Source: Dokdonella sp. (lineage in GTDB: Bacteria; Pseudomonadota; Gammaproteobacteria; Xanthomonadales; Rhodanobacteraceae). Taken from it: a stretch of 64,000 nucleotides of DNA. Every line of letters begins with the position of its first letter. Positions within the stretch are counted from its first letter, which is position 1. Of the stretch, positions 45,548-56,152 are shown piece after piece. The stretch is from NCBI RefSeq assembly GCF_019634775.1, contig NZ_JAHCAS010000001.1, forward strand, positions 1,990,894 through 2,054,893, read 5' to 3'. The notes below the pieces were generated by a model, which worked only from the letters and a program-made list of their open reading frames with translations, had not been told where the DNA came from and searched no databases. A program made the translations under genes and the position numbers.

Positions 45548-45928
45548 ATGCCTTGCGCCAGGATCTTCCGGTCCGGTCGTTCGCAGGCCGTGCGGCTGCC
45601 CAAGGAGTTTCGTTTCGACGTGGACGAGGTGCGCATCCGCCGCGAGGGCGGGGCGCTGGTGCTCGAACCCATCGGCACGGACCGGGACTGGCTGGATGCG
45701 CTGCCGGGTGGCGTCGATGCGGGCATGGCTGATGTTGTGAATGAGCGCGCGCCGCCACAAATGCGCAAGCGCCGCATCGCATTCCCACAGGAGCCCCTTC
45801 AGGGGCGATGCTCCTTGTGTGCAACCTCCAAAGCGGAAGCATCGCCCGTGAACGGACTCCTGCGGTCGCGTCGCTCCGTGCATTGCCTTTTGCTGCGTCG
45901 CATCGAAGAATGCGGGGCCGTCTCTTGA
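45548..45928 (+). pseudogene. Orphan VapB-type antitoxin with aberrant tail
   Basis: The first ~80 residues match VapB antitoxins of the AbrB/SpoVT swapped-hairpin fold: ARIFRSGRSQAVRLPKEFRF at residues 4-23, DEVRIRREGGALVLEP, then a toxin-binding acidic/Trp region DWLDALPGGVDAGMADVVNE. Family length is about 75-80 residues. After residue 80 the frame runs through a REP-like pair (QEPLQGRCS... SPVNGLLRS) to a stop at 45928, so the true end is lost or fused. The toxin gene vapC, normally overlapping the antitoxin stop, is absent; lysAC follows instead. The ATG at 45548 fits the family start; an ATG at 45512 lies inside the operator palindrome. It may still bind DNA, and regulate or neutralise a toxin encoded elsewhere. 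Confidence 0.75.
45787..45864. repeat. REP-like inverted pair (family A, copy 8) inside the antitoxin frame
   Basis: CAGGAGCCCCTTCAGGGGCG (from 45788) and AGCATCGCCCGTGAACGGAC (from 45838) form an inverted pair. It replaces the C-terminal end of the antitoxin gene. Confidence 0.8.
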
Positions 45929-45942
45929 GCCTTCCCGCGCCG

Positions 45943-48564
45943 ATGAACAGCCCCGCGCCCGCGCCCGCGACCTTGCCGCCCGATGCGCCGTGGGTGGTGG
46001 TCAAGTTCGGCGGTACCAGCGTGTCGACGCGGGCGCGCTGGGACAGCATCGCGCGCATCGCCGAGGCGCATCGCGCGCGCGGGCGGCGCGTGCTGATTGT
46101 CGTCTCCGCGCTGTCGGGCATCACCGATCAGCTCAAGGCGATCACCGAGGCGCATGCCGTCGACGCGCGCTGTCGCGAGATCCTGGCCGGCATCGCTGCG
46201 CGACATGATGCGCTCTATGCCGACATGCAGTTGCCGTTGCGCAATGCGCTCGACGGCTGGCTCGCGCGCCTGGCCCAACTCGTCGCCGATCCCCGCCGCG
46301 CGCAGGCGCCCTACGCCTGGCAGGCCGAAGTGCTGGCCTGTGGTGAACTGCTGTCGAGCACGCTCGGTGCACTCCATCTCAATGCGAGCGGCCTGGTCAC
46401 GCGCTGGCTCGACGCGCGCGAGCATCTCGTTGCCATGGCCCTGCCGAACCAGACCGACTGGGCGCGCTGGCTGTCGGCCTCGGTGCCGACACAACGTGAT
46501 CCGGCGCTGTCGTCGGCGCTTGCCGCACGCGGTGACGTGTTCATCTCGCAGGGTTTCATCGCGCGCGATGCGGATGGCGCGACGGCGATCCTCGGCCGCG
46601 GCGGCTCGGATACCTCGGCCGCGTACTTCGGCGTGTTGCTCGGTGCCGAGGTCGTCGAGATCTGGACCGACGTGCCCGGCATGTTCAGCGCCAATCCGCG
46701 CCAGGTGCCCGAGGCCCGGCTGCTGTCCTCGCTCGACTACGCCGAGGCACAGGAAATCGCCACCACCGGCGCCAAGGTGCTGCATCCGCGCTGCATCCAT
46801 CCGCTGCGCGAGGCGCGCGTGCCGCTGGTCATCAAGGACACCCACCGACCGCAACTGCCGGGCACCTCGATCGCGTGGTCGACCGCACAGACCGCTCCCA
46901 GCGTGAAAGCGATCAGCTCGCGCAAGGGCATCACCCTGGTGTCGATGGAATCGATCAGCATGTGGCAGCAGGTCGGCTTCCTCGCCGACGTGTTCGATGC
47001 GTTCAGGCGCCATGGCCTTTCGGTCGACCTGATCGGCTCGGCCGAGACCAACGTCACCGTCTCGCTCGATCCGTCCGACAACCTGCTGACTTCGGACGTG
47101 CTGTCACGCCTGTGCGCCGACCTCGAACCGTTCTGTCGCGTCAAGGTGATCGCGCCTTGCGCGGCGATCACCCTGGTCGGCCGTGGCATGCGCGCGATGC
47201 TGCACCGGCTCTCGGCCGTGCTTGCCGAGTTCGGCGCGCTCGACGTGCACCTGATCTCGCAGTCGTCGAACAACCTCAACCTGACCTTCGTCGTCGACGA
47301 GGCGCTGGTCGATGCGCTGGTGCCACGCCTGCATGCGCTGCTGATCCGCGCCGGCGCGATGCGCGTCGAGGATGCGCAGGTGTTCGGCCCGAGCTGGCGC
47401 GAGATCGAGCGTGGCGGCTCGGCGCCGCCGCGTCCGGCCTGGTGGCGCGCGGCACGTGCCGACCTGCTCGCGCTGGCCGCCGAAGGAACGCCACGCTACG
47501 TATATGACCTCGCCACCGTGCGCGCGCAGGCGCGTGGCTTGAAGACGATCGCCGCGGTCGACCGCTGGCACTACGCGCTGAAGGCCAATCCGCATGCCGA
47601 TATCCTGCGCGCGCTCGACGGCGAGGGCTTTGCCTTCGAGTGCGTGTCGTGGAACGAAGTCGAGGCGGTGCGCAAGGCGCTGCCCACGCTCGCGCCGGGC
47701 CGCATCCTGTTCACGCCCAACTTCGCCCCGCGCGGCGAATACCGCGCCGCGCTTGCCGCCGGCGTGCGCGTCACTCTCGACGCCCTGCATCCGATTGCCG
47801 AATGGGGCGAGGATTTCGCCGGTCACGACATTTTCCTGCGTGTCGACCTTGGCGCCGGACGTGGCCATCACGACAAGGTCAAGACGGGTGGCGCACAGTC
47901 GAAGTTCGGCGTCGCGCTCGATGCAATCGAGACCTTCCGCGCGCATGCGCGCGAGCACGGCGTGCGCATCACCGGCCTGCACGCACACCTCGGCTCGGGC
48001 ATCCTCGATGCGCAGCACTGGCGCGGCGTGTATGCGCAGCTCGCCAGCCTCGCTGAGCGATTCAACAAGGTCGAGGTGCTCGATCTCGGCGGCGGCCTCG
48101 GCGTGCCGTCGCGACCCGACGACGAAACGCTCGACCTCGCCGCGCTCGGCGCCGCGCTGGCCGAGGTCAAGCAGGCCTATCCGCAGTTCCGCCTGTGGAT
48201 GGAACCGGGGCGCTATCTCGTCGCTGAAGCCGGCGTGCTGCTCGCCCGTGTCACCCAGCGCAAGCGCAAAGGTGAGGTGCGCTACGTCGGCATCGACGCC
48301 GGCATGAACTCGCTGATCCGTCCCGCGCTGTACGAGGCCTGGCACGAGATCGTCAATCTCAGCCATCTCGACGAACCGGCGACGGAACTGGTGCAGGTGG
48401 TCGGCCCGATCTGCGAGAGCGGCGACATCCTCGGCAGCCACCGGCGGCTGCCCGAATGCGCCGAAGGCGACGTGCTGCTGGTCGCCGAAGCCGGCGCCTA
48501 CGGCGCGGTCATGGCCTCGCGCTACAACCTGCGCGAGCCGGCGGTGGAGGTGGTGCTCCCATGA
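45943..48564 (+). CDS. lysAC: Bifunctional aspartate kinase / diaminopimelate decarboxylase
   Basis: An 873-residue fusion of the first and last enzymes of lysine synthesis. Residues 20-300 are the aspartokinase (VVVKFGGTSVSTRARW, IVVSALSGITDQ, LGRGGSDTSAAYFG and IWTDVPGMFSANPRQV), and 310-460 are ACT domains for feedback control (FDAFRRHGLSVDLIGSAETN). Residues 490-870 are the decarboxylase: cofactor Lys547 in HYALKANPHADIL, GLHAHLGSGI and GGGLGVPSRP. This fusion is characteristic of Xanthomonadales. The ATG at 45943 lies just before the kinase domain; the longer frame from 45808 crosses a REP repeat. Its stop overlaps murL, so diaminopimelate/lysine and peptidoglycan D-glutamate steps are co-expressed. 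Confidence 0.95.
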   Translation: MNSPAPAPATLPPDAPWVVVKFGGTSVSTRARWDSIARIAEAHRARGRRVLIVVSALSGITDQLKAITEAHAVDARCREILAGIAARHDALYADMQLPLRNALDGWLARLAQLVADPRRAQAPYAWQAEVLACGELLSSTLGALHLNASGLVTRWLDAREHLVAMALPNQTDWARWLSASVPTQRDPALSSALAARGDVFISQGFIARDADGATAILGRGGSDTSAAYFGVLLGAEVVEIWTDVPGMFSANPRQVPEARLLSSLDYAEAQEIATTGAKVLHPRCIHPLREARVPLVIKDTHRPQLPGTSIAWSTAQTAPSVKAISSRKGITLVSMESISMWQQVGFLADVFDAFRRHGLSVDLIGSAETNVTVSLDPSDNLLTSDVLSRLCADLEPFCRVKVIAPCAAITLVGRGMRAMLHRLSAVLAEFGALDVHLISQSSNNLNLTFVVDEALVDALVPRLHALLIRAGAMRVEDAQVFGPSWREIERGGSAPPRPAWWRAARADLLALAAEGTPRYVYDLATVRAQARGLKTIAAVDRWHYALKANPHADILRALDGEGFAFECVSWNEVEAVRKALPTLAPGRILFTPNFAPRGEYRAALAAGVRVTLDALHPIAEWGEDFAGHDIFLRVDLGAGRGHHDKVKTGGAQSKFGVALDAIETFRAHAREHGVRITGLHAHLGSGILDAQHWRGVYAQLASLAERFNKVEVLDLGGGLGVPSRPDDETLDLAALGAALAEVKQAYPQFRLWMEPGRYLVAEAGVLLARVTQRKRKGEVRYVGIDAGMNSLIRPALYEAWHEIVNLSHLDEPATELVQVVGPICESGDILGSHRRLPECAEGDVLLVAEAGAYGAVMASRYNLREPAVEVVLP

Positions 48565-49895
48565 CCCTGCCTGACCCACGCCAGGCGCAGTGCTTCCGCT
48601 TCGTCCGCCGCGGCTACGTGGACGGTGTGGTCGAGCTGGTCTATGCCTTCGACGACGGTCCCGAACTGATCGAGACGATCACGTTTCCGGATGCGCCGGT
48701 GCTCGCACCGGAACGCGCGGCGGCGTTCGCGGCCGCGCTGGACCTGCTGCATTTCATCGCCGGTGTCAGCTACTACAAGGCCGGCGTGCCCGCGTCGATC
48801 GTAGTCGAGACGCGCAGGCCGGATGCGACGCTCGCGGCCTTCCTCGACGAGCTGTACCTGCATGGCCTCGGCGAGTTTGCCTGGCAGAACGGCCTCGATC
48901 TCGACGGCCGCATCCGTTTTCCAATCGCCGAGTCAGCAGCGGCACCGGCGCCCGCACTCGGCCTGCCGCGACGCACCCTGGTGCCGATCGGCGGCGGCAA
49001 GGATTCGCTGGTCAGCATCGAGCTGCTGAAGGCGGCCGGCGAGCCGGCGACGACGGTGTGGGTCGGCAATTCGCCGCTGATCGAAGCCTGCGCGGCGCGC
49101 ACCGGCCTGCCGACACTGAACATCGCGCGCTCGATCTCACCGGTGCTGTTCGACTACAACCGCCTCGGCGCGTGGAACGGCCATATCCCGGTCACCGCGA
49201 TCAACTCGGCGATCCTCGTCGTCGCCGCCCTGCTGTACGGCTTCGACGCGATCGCGTTTTCCAACGAGCGCTCGGCCTCGAGCGCGACTCTCGAAGCCGG
49301 CGGTCGCGAAGTCAATCATCAATGGAGCAAGGGCTGGCGCTTCGAGGACGGCTTCCGCGCGCTGCTGCATGCGCAGGTCGCGCGCGATCTCGACTACTGC
49401 TCGTTGCTGCGGCCTTGGTCCGAACTGGCCGTGGCCGCGCGCTTCGCCCGCGAAACGCGCTACGACGACGTGTTCTCGAGCTGCAACCGCAACTTCCGCA
49501 TCCTCGGGCCGAAACCGGCCGACCGCTGGTGTGGGCAGTGCCCGAAATGCCATTTCGTGTTCCTCGCACTCGCGCCGTTCATGCCGAAGCCACGCCTGCT
49601 GGCGATCTTCGGGCGCAACCTGCTCGATGACGAGGCGCTCGCGCCGGGCTTCGATGCGCTGGTCGAGTACCGCGACCACAAGCCGTTCGAATGCGTCGGC
49701 GAGGGGCAGGAATCGCGCGCCGCATTCGGTGCACTTGCCCGCCTGGCCGAGTGGCGCGAGGATGTGCTGGTCGAACGCTATGCGCGCGAGATCGCGCCAC
49801 AACTGGCAGAGGCGCCGACGCTGGATGCGTTGCTCGAAGCGCAAGGGCCGCACCACGTTCCGTCGGCACTGCGCGCCGTGCTCGGGCTGGCCTGA
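48561..49895 (+). CDS. murL: UDP-MurNAc-L-Ala-L-Glu epimerase
   Basis: A 444-residue protein matching MurL, known from Xanthomonas, which uses ATP to invert the glutamate of UDP-MurNAc-L-Ala-L-Glu to the D form. It has a PP-loop-like ATP site, TLVPIGGGKDSLVSIELL (about residues 137-154), then AFSNERSASSATL and a Cys cluster WCGQCPKCHFVF (about 314-325). The ATG overlaps the lysAC stop (ATGA). It is followed one base later by a MurD-like ligase, exactly the MurL-MurD2 pair that replaces glutamate racemase plus MurD in this order. That adjacency is the strongest support for the name. Confidence 0.9.
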   Translation: MTLPDPRQAQCFRFVRRGYVDGVVELVYAFDDGPELIETITFPDAPVLAPERAAAFAAALDLLHFIAGVSYYKAGVPASIVVETRRPDATLAAFLDELYLHGLGEFAWQNGLDLDGRIRFPIAESAAAPAPALGLPRRTLVPIGGGKDSLVSIELLKAAGEPATTVWVGNSPLIEACAARTGLPTLNIARSISPVLFDYNRLGAWNGHIPVTAINSAILVVAALLYGFDAIAFSNERSASSATLEAGGREVNHQWSKGWRFEDGFRALLHAQVARDLDYCSLLRPWSELAVAARFARETRYDDVFSSCNRNFRILGPKPADRWCGQCPKCHFVFLALAPFMPKPRLLAIFGRNLLDDEALAPGFDALVEYRDHKPFECVGEGQESRAAFGALARLAEWREDVLVERYAREIAPQLAEAPTLDALLEAQGPHHVPSALRAVLGLA

Positions 49896-49896
49896 C

Positions 49897-51255
49897 ATGC
49901 GCCTGGCCGAACTTGCCGGACTGCGCGTGGCCATCTGGGGCTTGGGTCGCGAAGGCCGTGCCGCACTTGCTGCTTTGCGCGCGCGTGTGCCGACGCTGGT
50001 GCCGAGTGTGTTCTGCACGGCGCAGGAAGCCGCCGCGGCTGCACACGACGGCGCAGTGCGTGTCATCGGCGCGCCGCCGAGCGTCGCCGATCTGTCCGCC
50101 TTCGATGTCGTCATCAAGTCGCCCGGCATCAGCGCCTACCGGCCCGAACTGATCGAGGCGCGGCGCAACGGCACCCGCTTCACCTCGGGCACGGCGCTGT
50201 GGTTCGCCGAGCACCCGCAGGCACGCGTGATCGCCGTGACCGGTACCAAGGGCAAGAGCACGACCAGCGCACTGATCGCCCACCTGCTGCGCGCGCGCGG
50301 CCGGCGCGTGGCCCTGGCCGGCAACATCGGCCTGCCCTTGCTCGACCTGCTCGATCCGGCGCAAGTGCCCGACTGGTGGGTCATCGAACTGTCGAGTTTC
50401 CAGACCCGCGAGGTACCGCACGTCGAGCTTGCCGTTGTCACCAGCCTCGTCGAGGAGCACCTCGACTGGCATGGCGACCGTGACCGCTACGTCGACGACA
50501 AGCTCGCGCTGGTCGGCGTGGCCGGATGCCTCGTTGTCAACGCCTGCGTCGACGAACTCGTGCGACGCACCGCCACACATCCGGCCCGCCGGTTGTTCGG
50601 TGCTGCCGCTGGCTGGCATGTCGGCGCCGACGCGCTGATGTGCGGCACGCAGACGGTGTTCGCGCGTGCCGGACTGGCCGTGCCCGGTGCGCACAACGCG
50701 CTCAATGCCTGTGCCGCGCTGACGGTGCTCGACGCCGTTGGCGAGGATGCCGTCGCCGCGGCCCCGGCGCTGGCCACGTTCCGCCCGTTGCCGCATCGCC
50801 TCCAGCACCTCGGCGCGCGCGATGGCGTGGACTGGATCGATGACAGCATCGCGACCACGCCGGCGGCCACCCTCGAAGCCTTGCGCAGCCTGACCGGAAA
50901 GGCCGTCGTCCTGCTCGTCGGCGGCTACGACCGCGGCCTCGACTGGTCGGCCTTTGCCACCGCCTTGCGCGACCATGCGCCGCAGGCCGTCATTGCCAAC
51001 GGCGCCAACCGCGCGCGCATCGTCCACGAACTGCATCGCGCCGGCGTGCCGAACGTGCACGGGGAAGCGACGCTGGCCGCAGCGATCGTGCGCGCGCGCG
51101 AGCTCGCCCGGCCCGGTGCGGCCATCCTGCTCTCGCCCGGTGCACCGAGCTTCGACCAGTTCGGCGACTACGCCGAACGCGGGGCCGCCTTCGCCGTGGC
51201 TGGCGGTTTCGACCCGCGATGGATCGGGCAGATCGAGGGGCTGGGCATCCACTGA
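49897..51255 (+). CDS. murD2: UDP-MurNAc-L-alanine--L-glutamate ligase
   Basis: A 452-residue Mur ligase of the MurD fold. Residues 1-95 bind the UDP part (RVAIWGLGREGRAALAAL), residues 96-300 the ATP domain with P-loop VIAVTGTKGKSTTSALIAHL, WVIELSSFQTREV and NALNACAALTVLDAVG, and residues 301-452 the C-terminal domain (DWIDDSIATTPAATLEALRS, then LLVGGYDRGLDWSAF and LSPGAPSFDQFGDY). Together with murL next to it, this points to MurD2, which attaches L-Glu rather than D-Glu. The ATG at 49897 lies 1 base after the murL stop. Amino acid choice (L or D) cannot be read from the sequence; it is inferred from MurL. Confidence 0.9.
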   Translation: MRLAELAGLRVAIWGLGREGRAALAALRARVPTLVPSVFCTAQEAAAAAHDGAVRVIGAPPSVADLSAFDVVIKSPGISAYRPELIEARRNGTRFTSGTALWFAEHPQARVIAVTGTKGKSTTSALIAHLLRARGRRVALAGNIGLPLLDLLDPAQVPDWWVIELSSFQTREVPHVELAVVTSLVEEHLDWHGDRDRYVDDKLALVGVAGCLVVNACVDELVRRTATHPARRLFGAAAGWHVGADALMCGTQTVFARAGLAVPGAHNALNACAALTVLDAVGEDAVAAAPALATFRPLPHRLQHLGARDGVDWIDDSIATTPAATLEALRSLTGKAVVLLVGGYDRGLDWSAFATALRDHAPQAVIANGANRARIVHELHRAGVPNVHGEATLAAAIVRARELARPGAAILLSPGAPSFDQFGDYAERGAAFAVAGGFDPRWIGQIEGLGIH

Positions 51256-51468
51256 ACGCGTCGGTCCGCCGCGCGGAAGTCGTGGCCGGCGCCCCTCGTC
51301 GGGCAGGGGAGGCGCACCTGGCCAGTTCCTCGCACGGCCAGACCGCGGAGCTGAACCGCATCAGCCTCATCGCGAGTGAAGCCGGGCGGCGCGGGGGCTT
51401 CCGGGAGGGGGCGGTTCGCCTCGCCGCGTGGAGACAACCCCCGGCCGACGTGCGCCGGAAATTGCCTT

Positions 51469-51511
51469 GGGATGCTCTGGTCAATCCCGTCCGGGATTGA
51501 CCAGAGCATCC
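51469..51511. repeat. Perfect 19-bp hairpin made of two family B repeats
   Basis: GGATGCTCTGGTCAATCCC (51470-51488) and GGGATTGACCAGAGCATCC (51493-51511) are exact inverted copies with 4 bases between. Each arm matches the 20-bp repeat consensus GGGATGCTTTGATCAATCCC at 17-18 positions. It lies just upstream of the receptor promoter candidate, so it could act as a transcription barrier. Confidence 0.75.
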
Positions 51512-51522
51512 TTAACGCATTG

Positions 51523-51551
51523 TTCACATCGTCGGGATTTGTTGGTACGAT
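51523..51551 (+). promoter_or_regulatory. Promoter candidate for the TonB receptor gene
   Basis: TTCACA (51523-51528) and TACGAT (51546-51551) are spaced by 17 bases and match the sigma-70 boxes at 5 of 6 and 4 of 6 positions. Transcription would start near 51558, leaving a leader of about 120 bases. A 5-bp inverted repeat GGTAC/GTACC overlaps the -10 box (51544-51560). Confidence 0.45.
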
Positions 51552-51677
51552 CCCGGTACCTCTGCTTTTTTGGGTTGACTGTTCGAGTGTGGTTGCTCCG
51601 GGTAGCAGCAATGACATGTCGAGGTAGCGAAACTGTCAGGGCGCTGTGACACAACATCAACGTGGGAGACTCTTCAA

Positions 51678-54572
51678 ATGAGTTTGATCAACAACGACCT
51701 TACCAAGGCAGTGCGTTTCGCGTTGTACGCGGGTGCCGCCGTCGCCGTGGGCCTGCCCGCTGCACCGGTCTTCGCGCAAGGCGAGGATGGTTCCAGCGAG
51801 AAGCTCGAAACCATCGTGGTCACGGGTTCGCGCATTCGTCGCGCCGATATCGAGACCGCCCAGCCGGTGATGGTCATCGATCGCGCCCAGATCGAGAACC
51901 AGGGCTTCACCTCGGTTGCCGACATCCTGCAGAACCTGCCGTCGGCCGGTTCGCCCGCCATCAGCCGCTCCCAGGTCCTCGCCTCGGGTGAGAACGTCGG
52001 CGGCTACTACATCGACATCCGCAACCTCGGCCCGAACCGTACGCTCGTCCTCGTCGACGGCAAGCGCCTCGGCCGCACCACCGACGGCCTGCAGGACCTT
52101 GGCCAGATTCCGACTTCGGTGATCGAGCGCATCGAAATCCTGACCGACGGCGCCTCGTCGGTGTACGGCTCCGACGCGATCGCGGCCGTCGTCAACGTCA
52201 TCACGCGTTCACGTTTCGAAGGTGCCGAAGCGAACTTCTACGTCGGCCAGTACGACCAGGACGACGGCGACCGCCAGGTCTATGACTTCACCATCGGCAG
52301 CACGAGCGAGCGCGGCTCGGTGACGATGAGCGTGCAGTACCTGAAGGAAGAGCCGGTCTGGGCGAAGGACCGTGAGTTCAGCGCCTACGGCAACGCCGGT
52401 CCGGATTTCCCGGGATCGGGCTGGAGCCCGGTCAGCATGAACGGTTCGTGGTTCGGTCCCTGCGGTGCGAATGGCGCCAACACCTGGTGTACGCTGATTC
52501 GTGGCCAGGATCCGCTGCTCGTGTCGAGCTATCGCCCGCACGTCGCCACCGACAACGCCAACAGCAACCTGCAGATGATGAACCAGACCGGCATCGAGCG
52601 CCGCTCGGTCTTCGTCTCCGGCCAGTACGACGTGTTCGACAACGTCAAGTTCCGCGCCGACGTCATGTACAACGAGCGCACCACGCTGCAGCAGGTCGCG
52701 GGCTATCCGTACCAGTCGCTCGCGTTCGGTACGCCGCTGTCGGCCGACAGCGTGTTCAACCCGACCGCGGGCAACGTCCAGTTCCGCCGCCGCCTGTGGG
52801 AAGTGCCGCGCACGACCGCCAGCGATCTCGACACCTACCGTGTCACCACGGGCTTCGAAGGCTACTTCGAGCTGTTCGGCAAGGAATGGTCGTGGGATGC
52901 CGGCGCCACGCTCAACCGCAACAAGGTTCTGAAGCGCGGCTTCGGCGACGCCAGTGTTTCCGCCATGGAACTGGCGCTCGGCCCGTCGTTCATCAACGCG
53001 CTCGGCCAGGCCCAGTGCGGCACGCCGAGCAATCCGCTCCCGCTCGGCTCGAACCCGGCCAGTGGCGAGTGCGTGCCCTGGAACCCGCTGCTGCCGTTCG
53101 GTGAGCCGGGTCTTGGCTCGCTGTCCGACCCGCTCCTGCAGGCGTTCCTGTTCCCGGAGACGCATGACACGGGCCGCGTGAACTACACGAGCTATGCGGC
53201 GAACCTCGCCGGCTCGCTGTTCTCGCTGCCCGCCGGCGAACTCGGCATTGCTGTGGGCGTCGAGCACAGCCGTGAACACGGCACCTTCATCCCGGATCCG
53301 CTCGCCGTCAACGGCGACTACACCGGCCTGCCGGCCACGCCGACGCGTGGTGGTTTCGACCTCGACGAAGCCTATGTCGAAATCGAAGTGCCGCTGCTCA
53401 AGGAAGTGCCGTTCGCACACGAGCTGACCATCAACGTCGCCAGCCGCTACTCGGACTACAGCAACTTCGGCGACACGGTCAACAACAAGTTCGGCCTGAA
53501 GTGGCGTCCGTTCGAGGAGCTGATGATCCGTGGCACCTATGCCGACGGCTTCCGCGCGCCGACGGTCGGTGACCTCTATGCCGGCGTCAACGGCACGTTC
53601 GCCTACTACATCGATCCCTGCGGCTCGCAGGGCCCGGGCAACGTTGCGGGTTCCGCACCGTGTACGGCGGCGGGCGTTCCGGCAACCTACGTGCAGCTCG
53701 GCCAGGGTCTCGTGCCGTGTACGGCGTATCCGTGCCAGACGCCGTTCCAGTTCCTCTCGGCCAGCTCGAACCCGGATCTGACCCCGGAGAAGGCGAAGAC
53801 CAAGACGCTCGGTTTCGTCTACAGCCCGAGCTACCTCGAAGGCTTCGACATCGCTCTCGACTGGTGGAAGGTGCGCATCGACAACGTCATCGCCAGCGAC
53901 TCCTTCGGCGATGTGCTCACCGATTGCTATGTCTACAACATCGCGTCGCGTTGCTCGTCGATCGTGCGTGATCCGGTCCTGCACGTCATCACCTCGATGC
54001 GTTCGGGCCTGACCAACAAGGGCTTCGCCGAGACGGAAGGCTACGACCTGAGCGTCAACTACCGCCTGCCGGAGTTCTCGTTCGGCCGTTTCCAGATCAG
54101 CTGGAACACGACCTACACGAGCAAGTACGACGCCAAGGCGGACAACGATCCCGAGACCTTCGTCTATGGTTATGTTGGCCAGACCGGCGTGTACCGCACG
54201 CGCTCGAACCTCAACATCGACTGGTCGCTGGGTTCGTTCGGTGCTTCGTGGACGACCCGCTACTACTCGCGCTCGTGGGAGACGTGCGTGCGTGACGTCA
54301 ACGGCGGCGCTGGTGGCCCGCTGTGCGATGAGCCGGGTCATGTCAACGTCGATGGCTCGATCACGAACCGTCGCAACGTTGGTGCGAACACCTTCCACGA
54401 CGTCCAGTTCCGCTGGCGTGCACCGTGGGATGGCACGTTCGCGATCGGTGCGAACAACGTCGGTGAGCACTATGGCCCGATCATGTTCACCAGCCCGAGC
54501 AGCCAGTTCCCGTACTACGGCGGCTTCGACATCGGTCGCTTCTACTACGCGAAGTACACCCAGCGCTTCTGA
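51678..54572 (+). CDS. TonB-dependent outer membrane receptor
   Basis: A 964-residue outer membrane transporter. The signal peptide (residues 1-34) ends APVFAQ. The TonB box/early plug region is KLETIVVTGSRIRR, and the plug (about 45-165) ends DGASSVYGSDAIAAVVNVIT, typical of large TonB receptors. The rest is a 22-strand barrel with the last strand FDIGRFYYAKYTQRF ending in an aromatic residue for BAM recognition. Extracellular loops carry Cys pairs (GPCGANGANTWC, DPCGSQGPG, VPCTAYPCQ). No metal or siderophore motif can be read; peptide or glycan uptake is plausible given the nearby aminopeptidase. A strong terminator follows. Confidence 0.93.
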   Translation: MSLINNDLTKAVRFALYAGAAVAVGLPAAPVFAQGEDGSSEKLETIVVTGSRIRRADIETAQPVMVIDRAQIENQGFTSVADILQNLPSAGSPAISRSQVLASGENVGGYYIDIRNLGPNRTLVLVDGKRLGRTTDGLQDLGQIPTSVIERIEILTDGASSVYGSDAIAAVVNVITRSRFEGAEANFYVGQYDQDDGDRQVYDFTIGSTSERGSVTMSVQYLKEEPVWAKDREFSAYGNAGPDFPGSGWSPVSMNGSWFGPCGANGANTWCTLIRGQDPLLVSSYRPHVATDNANSNLQMMNQTGIERRSVFVSGQYDVFDNVKFRADVMYNERTTLQQVAGYPYQSLAFGTPLSADSVFNPTAGNVQFRRRLWEVPRTTASDLDTYRVTTGFEGYFELFGKEWSWDAGATLNRNKVLKRGFGDASVSAMELALGPSFINALGQAQCGTPSNPLPLGSNPASGECVPWNPLLPFGEPGLGSLSDPLLQAFLFPETHDTGRVNYTSYAANLAGSLFSLPAGELGIAVGVEHSREHGTFIPDPLAVNGDYTGLPATPTRGGFDLDEAYVEIEVPLLKEVPFAHELTINVASRYSDYSNFGDTVNNKFGLKWRPFEELMIRGTYADGFRAPTVGDLYAGVNGTFAYYIDPCGSQGPGNVAGSAPCTAAGVPATYVQLGQGLVPCTAYPCQTPFQFLSASSNPDLTPEKAKTKTLGFVYSPSYLEGFDIALDWWKVRIDNVIASDSFGDVLTDCYVYNIASRCSSIVRDPVLHVITSMRSGLTNKGFAETEGYDLSVNYRLPEFSFGRFQISWNTTYTSKYDAKADNDPETFVYGYVGQTGVYRTRSNLNIDWSLGSFGASWTTRYYSRSWETCVRDVNGGAGGPLCDEPGHVNVDGSITNRRNVGANTFHDVQFRWRAPWDGTFAIGANNVGEHYGPIMFTSPSSQFPYYGGFDIGRFYYAKYTQRF

Positions 54573-54585
54573 TCGGCACAACCCG

Positions 54586-54659
54586 CCGTCCCCGCCCATC
54601 CGGGCAGGGGACGGTTCCCGCATCAAGCTTTGGAGGCCCCTCGCGGGGCCTCTTTTTTT
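54586..54659 (+). terminator. Intrinsic terminator of the TonB receptor gene
   Basis: GAGGCCCC (54633-54640) and GGGGCCTC (54645-54652) form an 8-bp GC stem with a TCGC loop, followed directly by seven T. A second GC-rich stem (CCGTCCCC/GGGGACGG) lies 20-45 bases upstream. Confidence 0.93.
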
Positions 54660-56040
<1,381 letters not shown>

Positions 56041-56058
56041 GCTTCCCGGCCATGCTTC

Positions 56059-56137
56059 CGTACGCGCCCGTTTACGGGCGATTCTGTGTGGCCTGATGCG
56101 TGGTGGGAAATGCATCGCCCCCGAAGGGGCTCCTGCA
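56059..56137. repeat. REP-like inverted pair (family A, copy 9)
   Basis: GTACGCGCCCGTTTACGGGC (from 56060) and GCATCGCCCCCGAAGGGGCT (from 56113) form an inverted pair between the convergent pip and pilS genes. Confidence 0.75.
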
Positions 56138-56152
56138 AGGGGCTCGACAGCC

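Larger units (their letters stand above)
51256..51677. other. Intergenic region, 422 bases
   Basis: It separates murD2 from the TonB receptor gene. The first 200 bases show nothing recognisable. Then follow a perfect 19-bp hairpin (51470-51511), a promoter candidate and a leader of about 120 bases. Confidence 0.6.
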
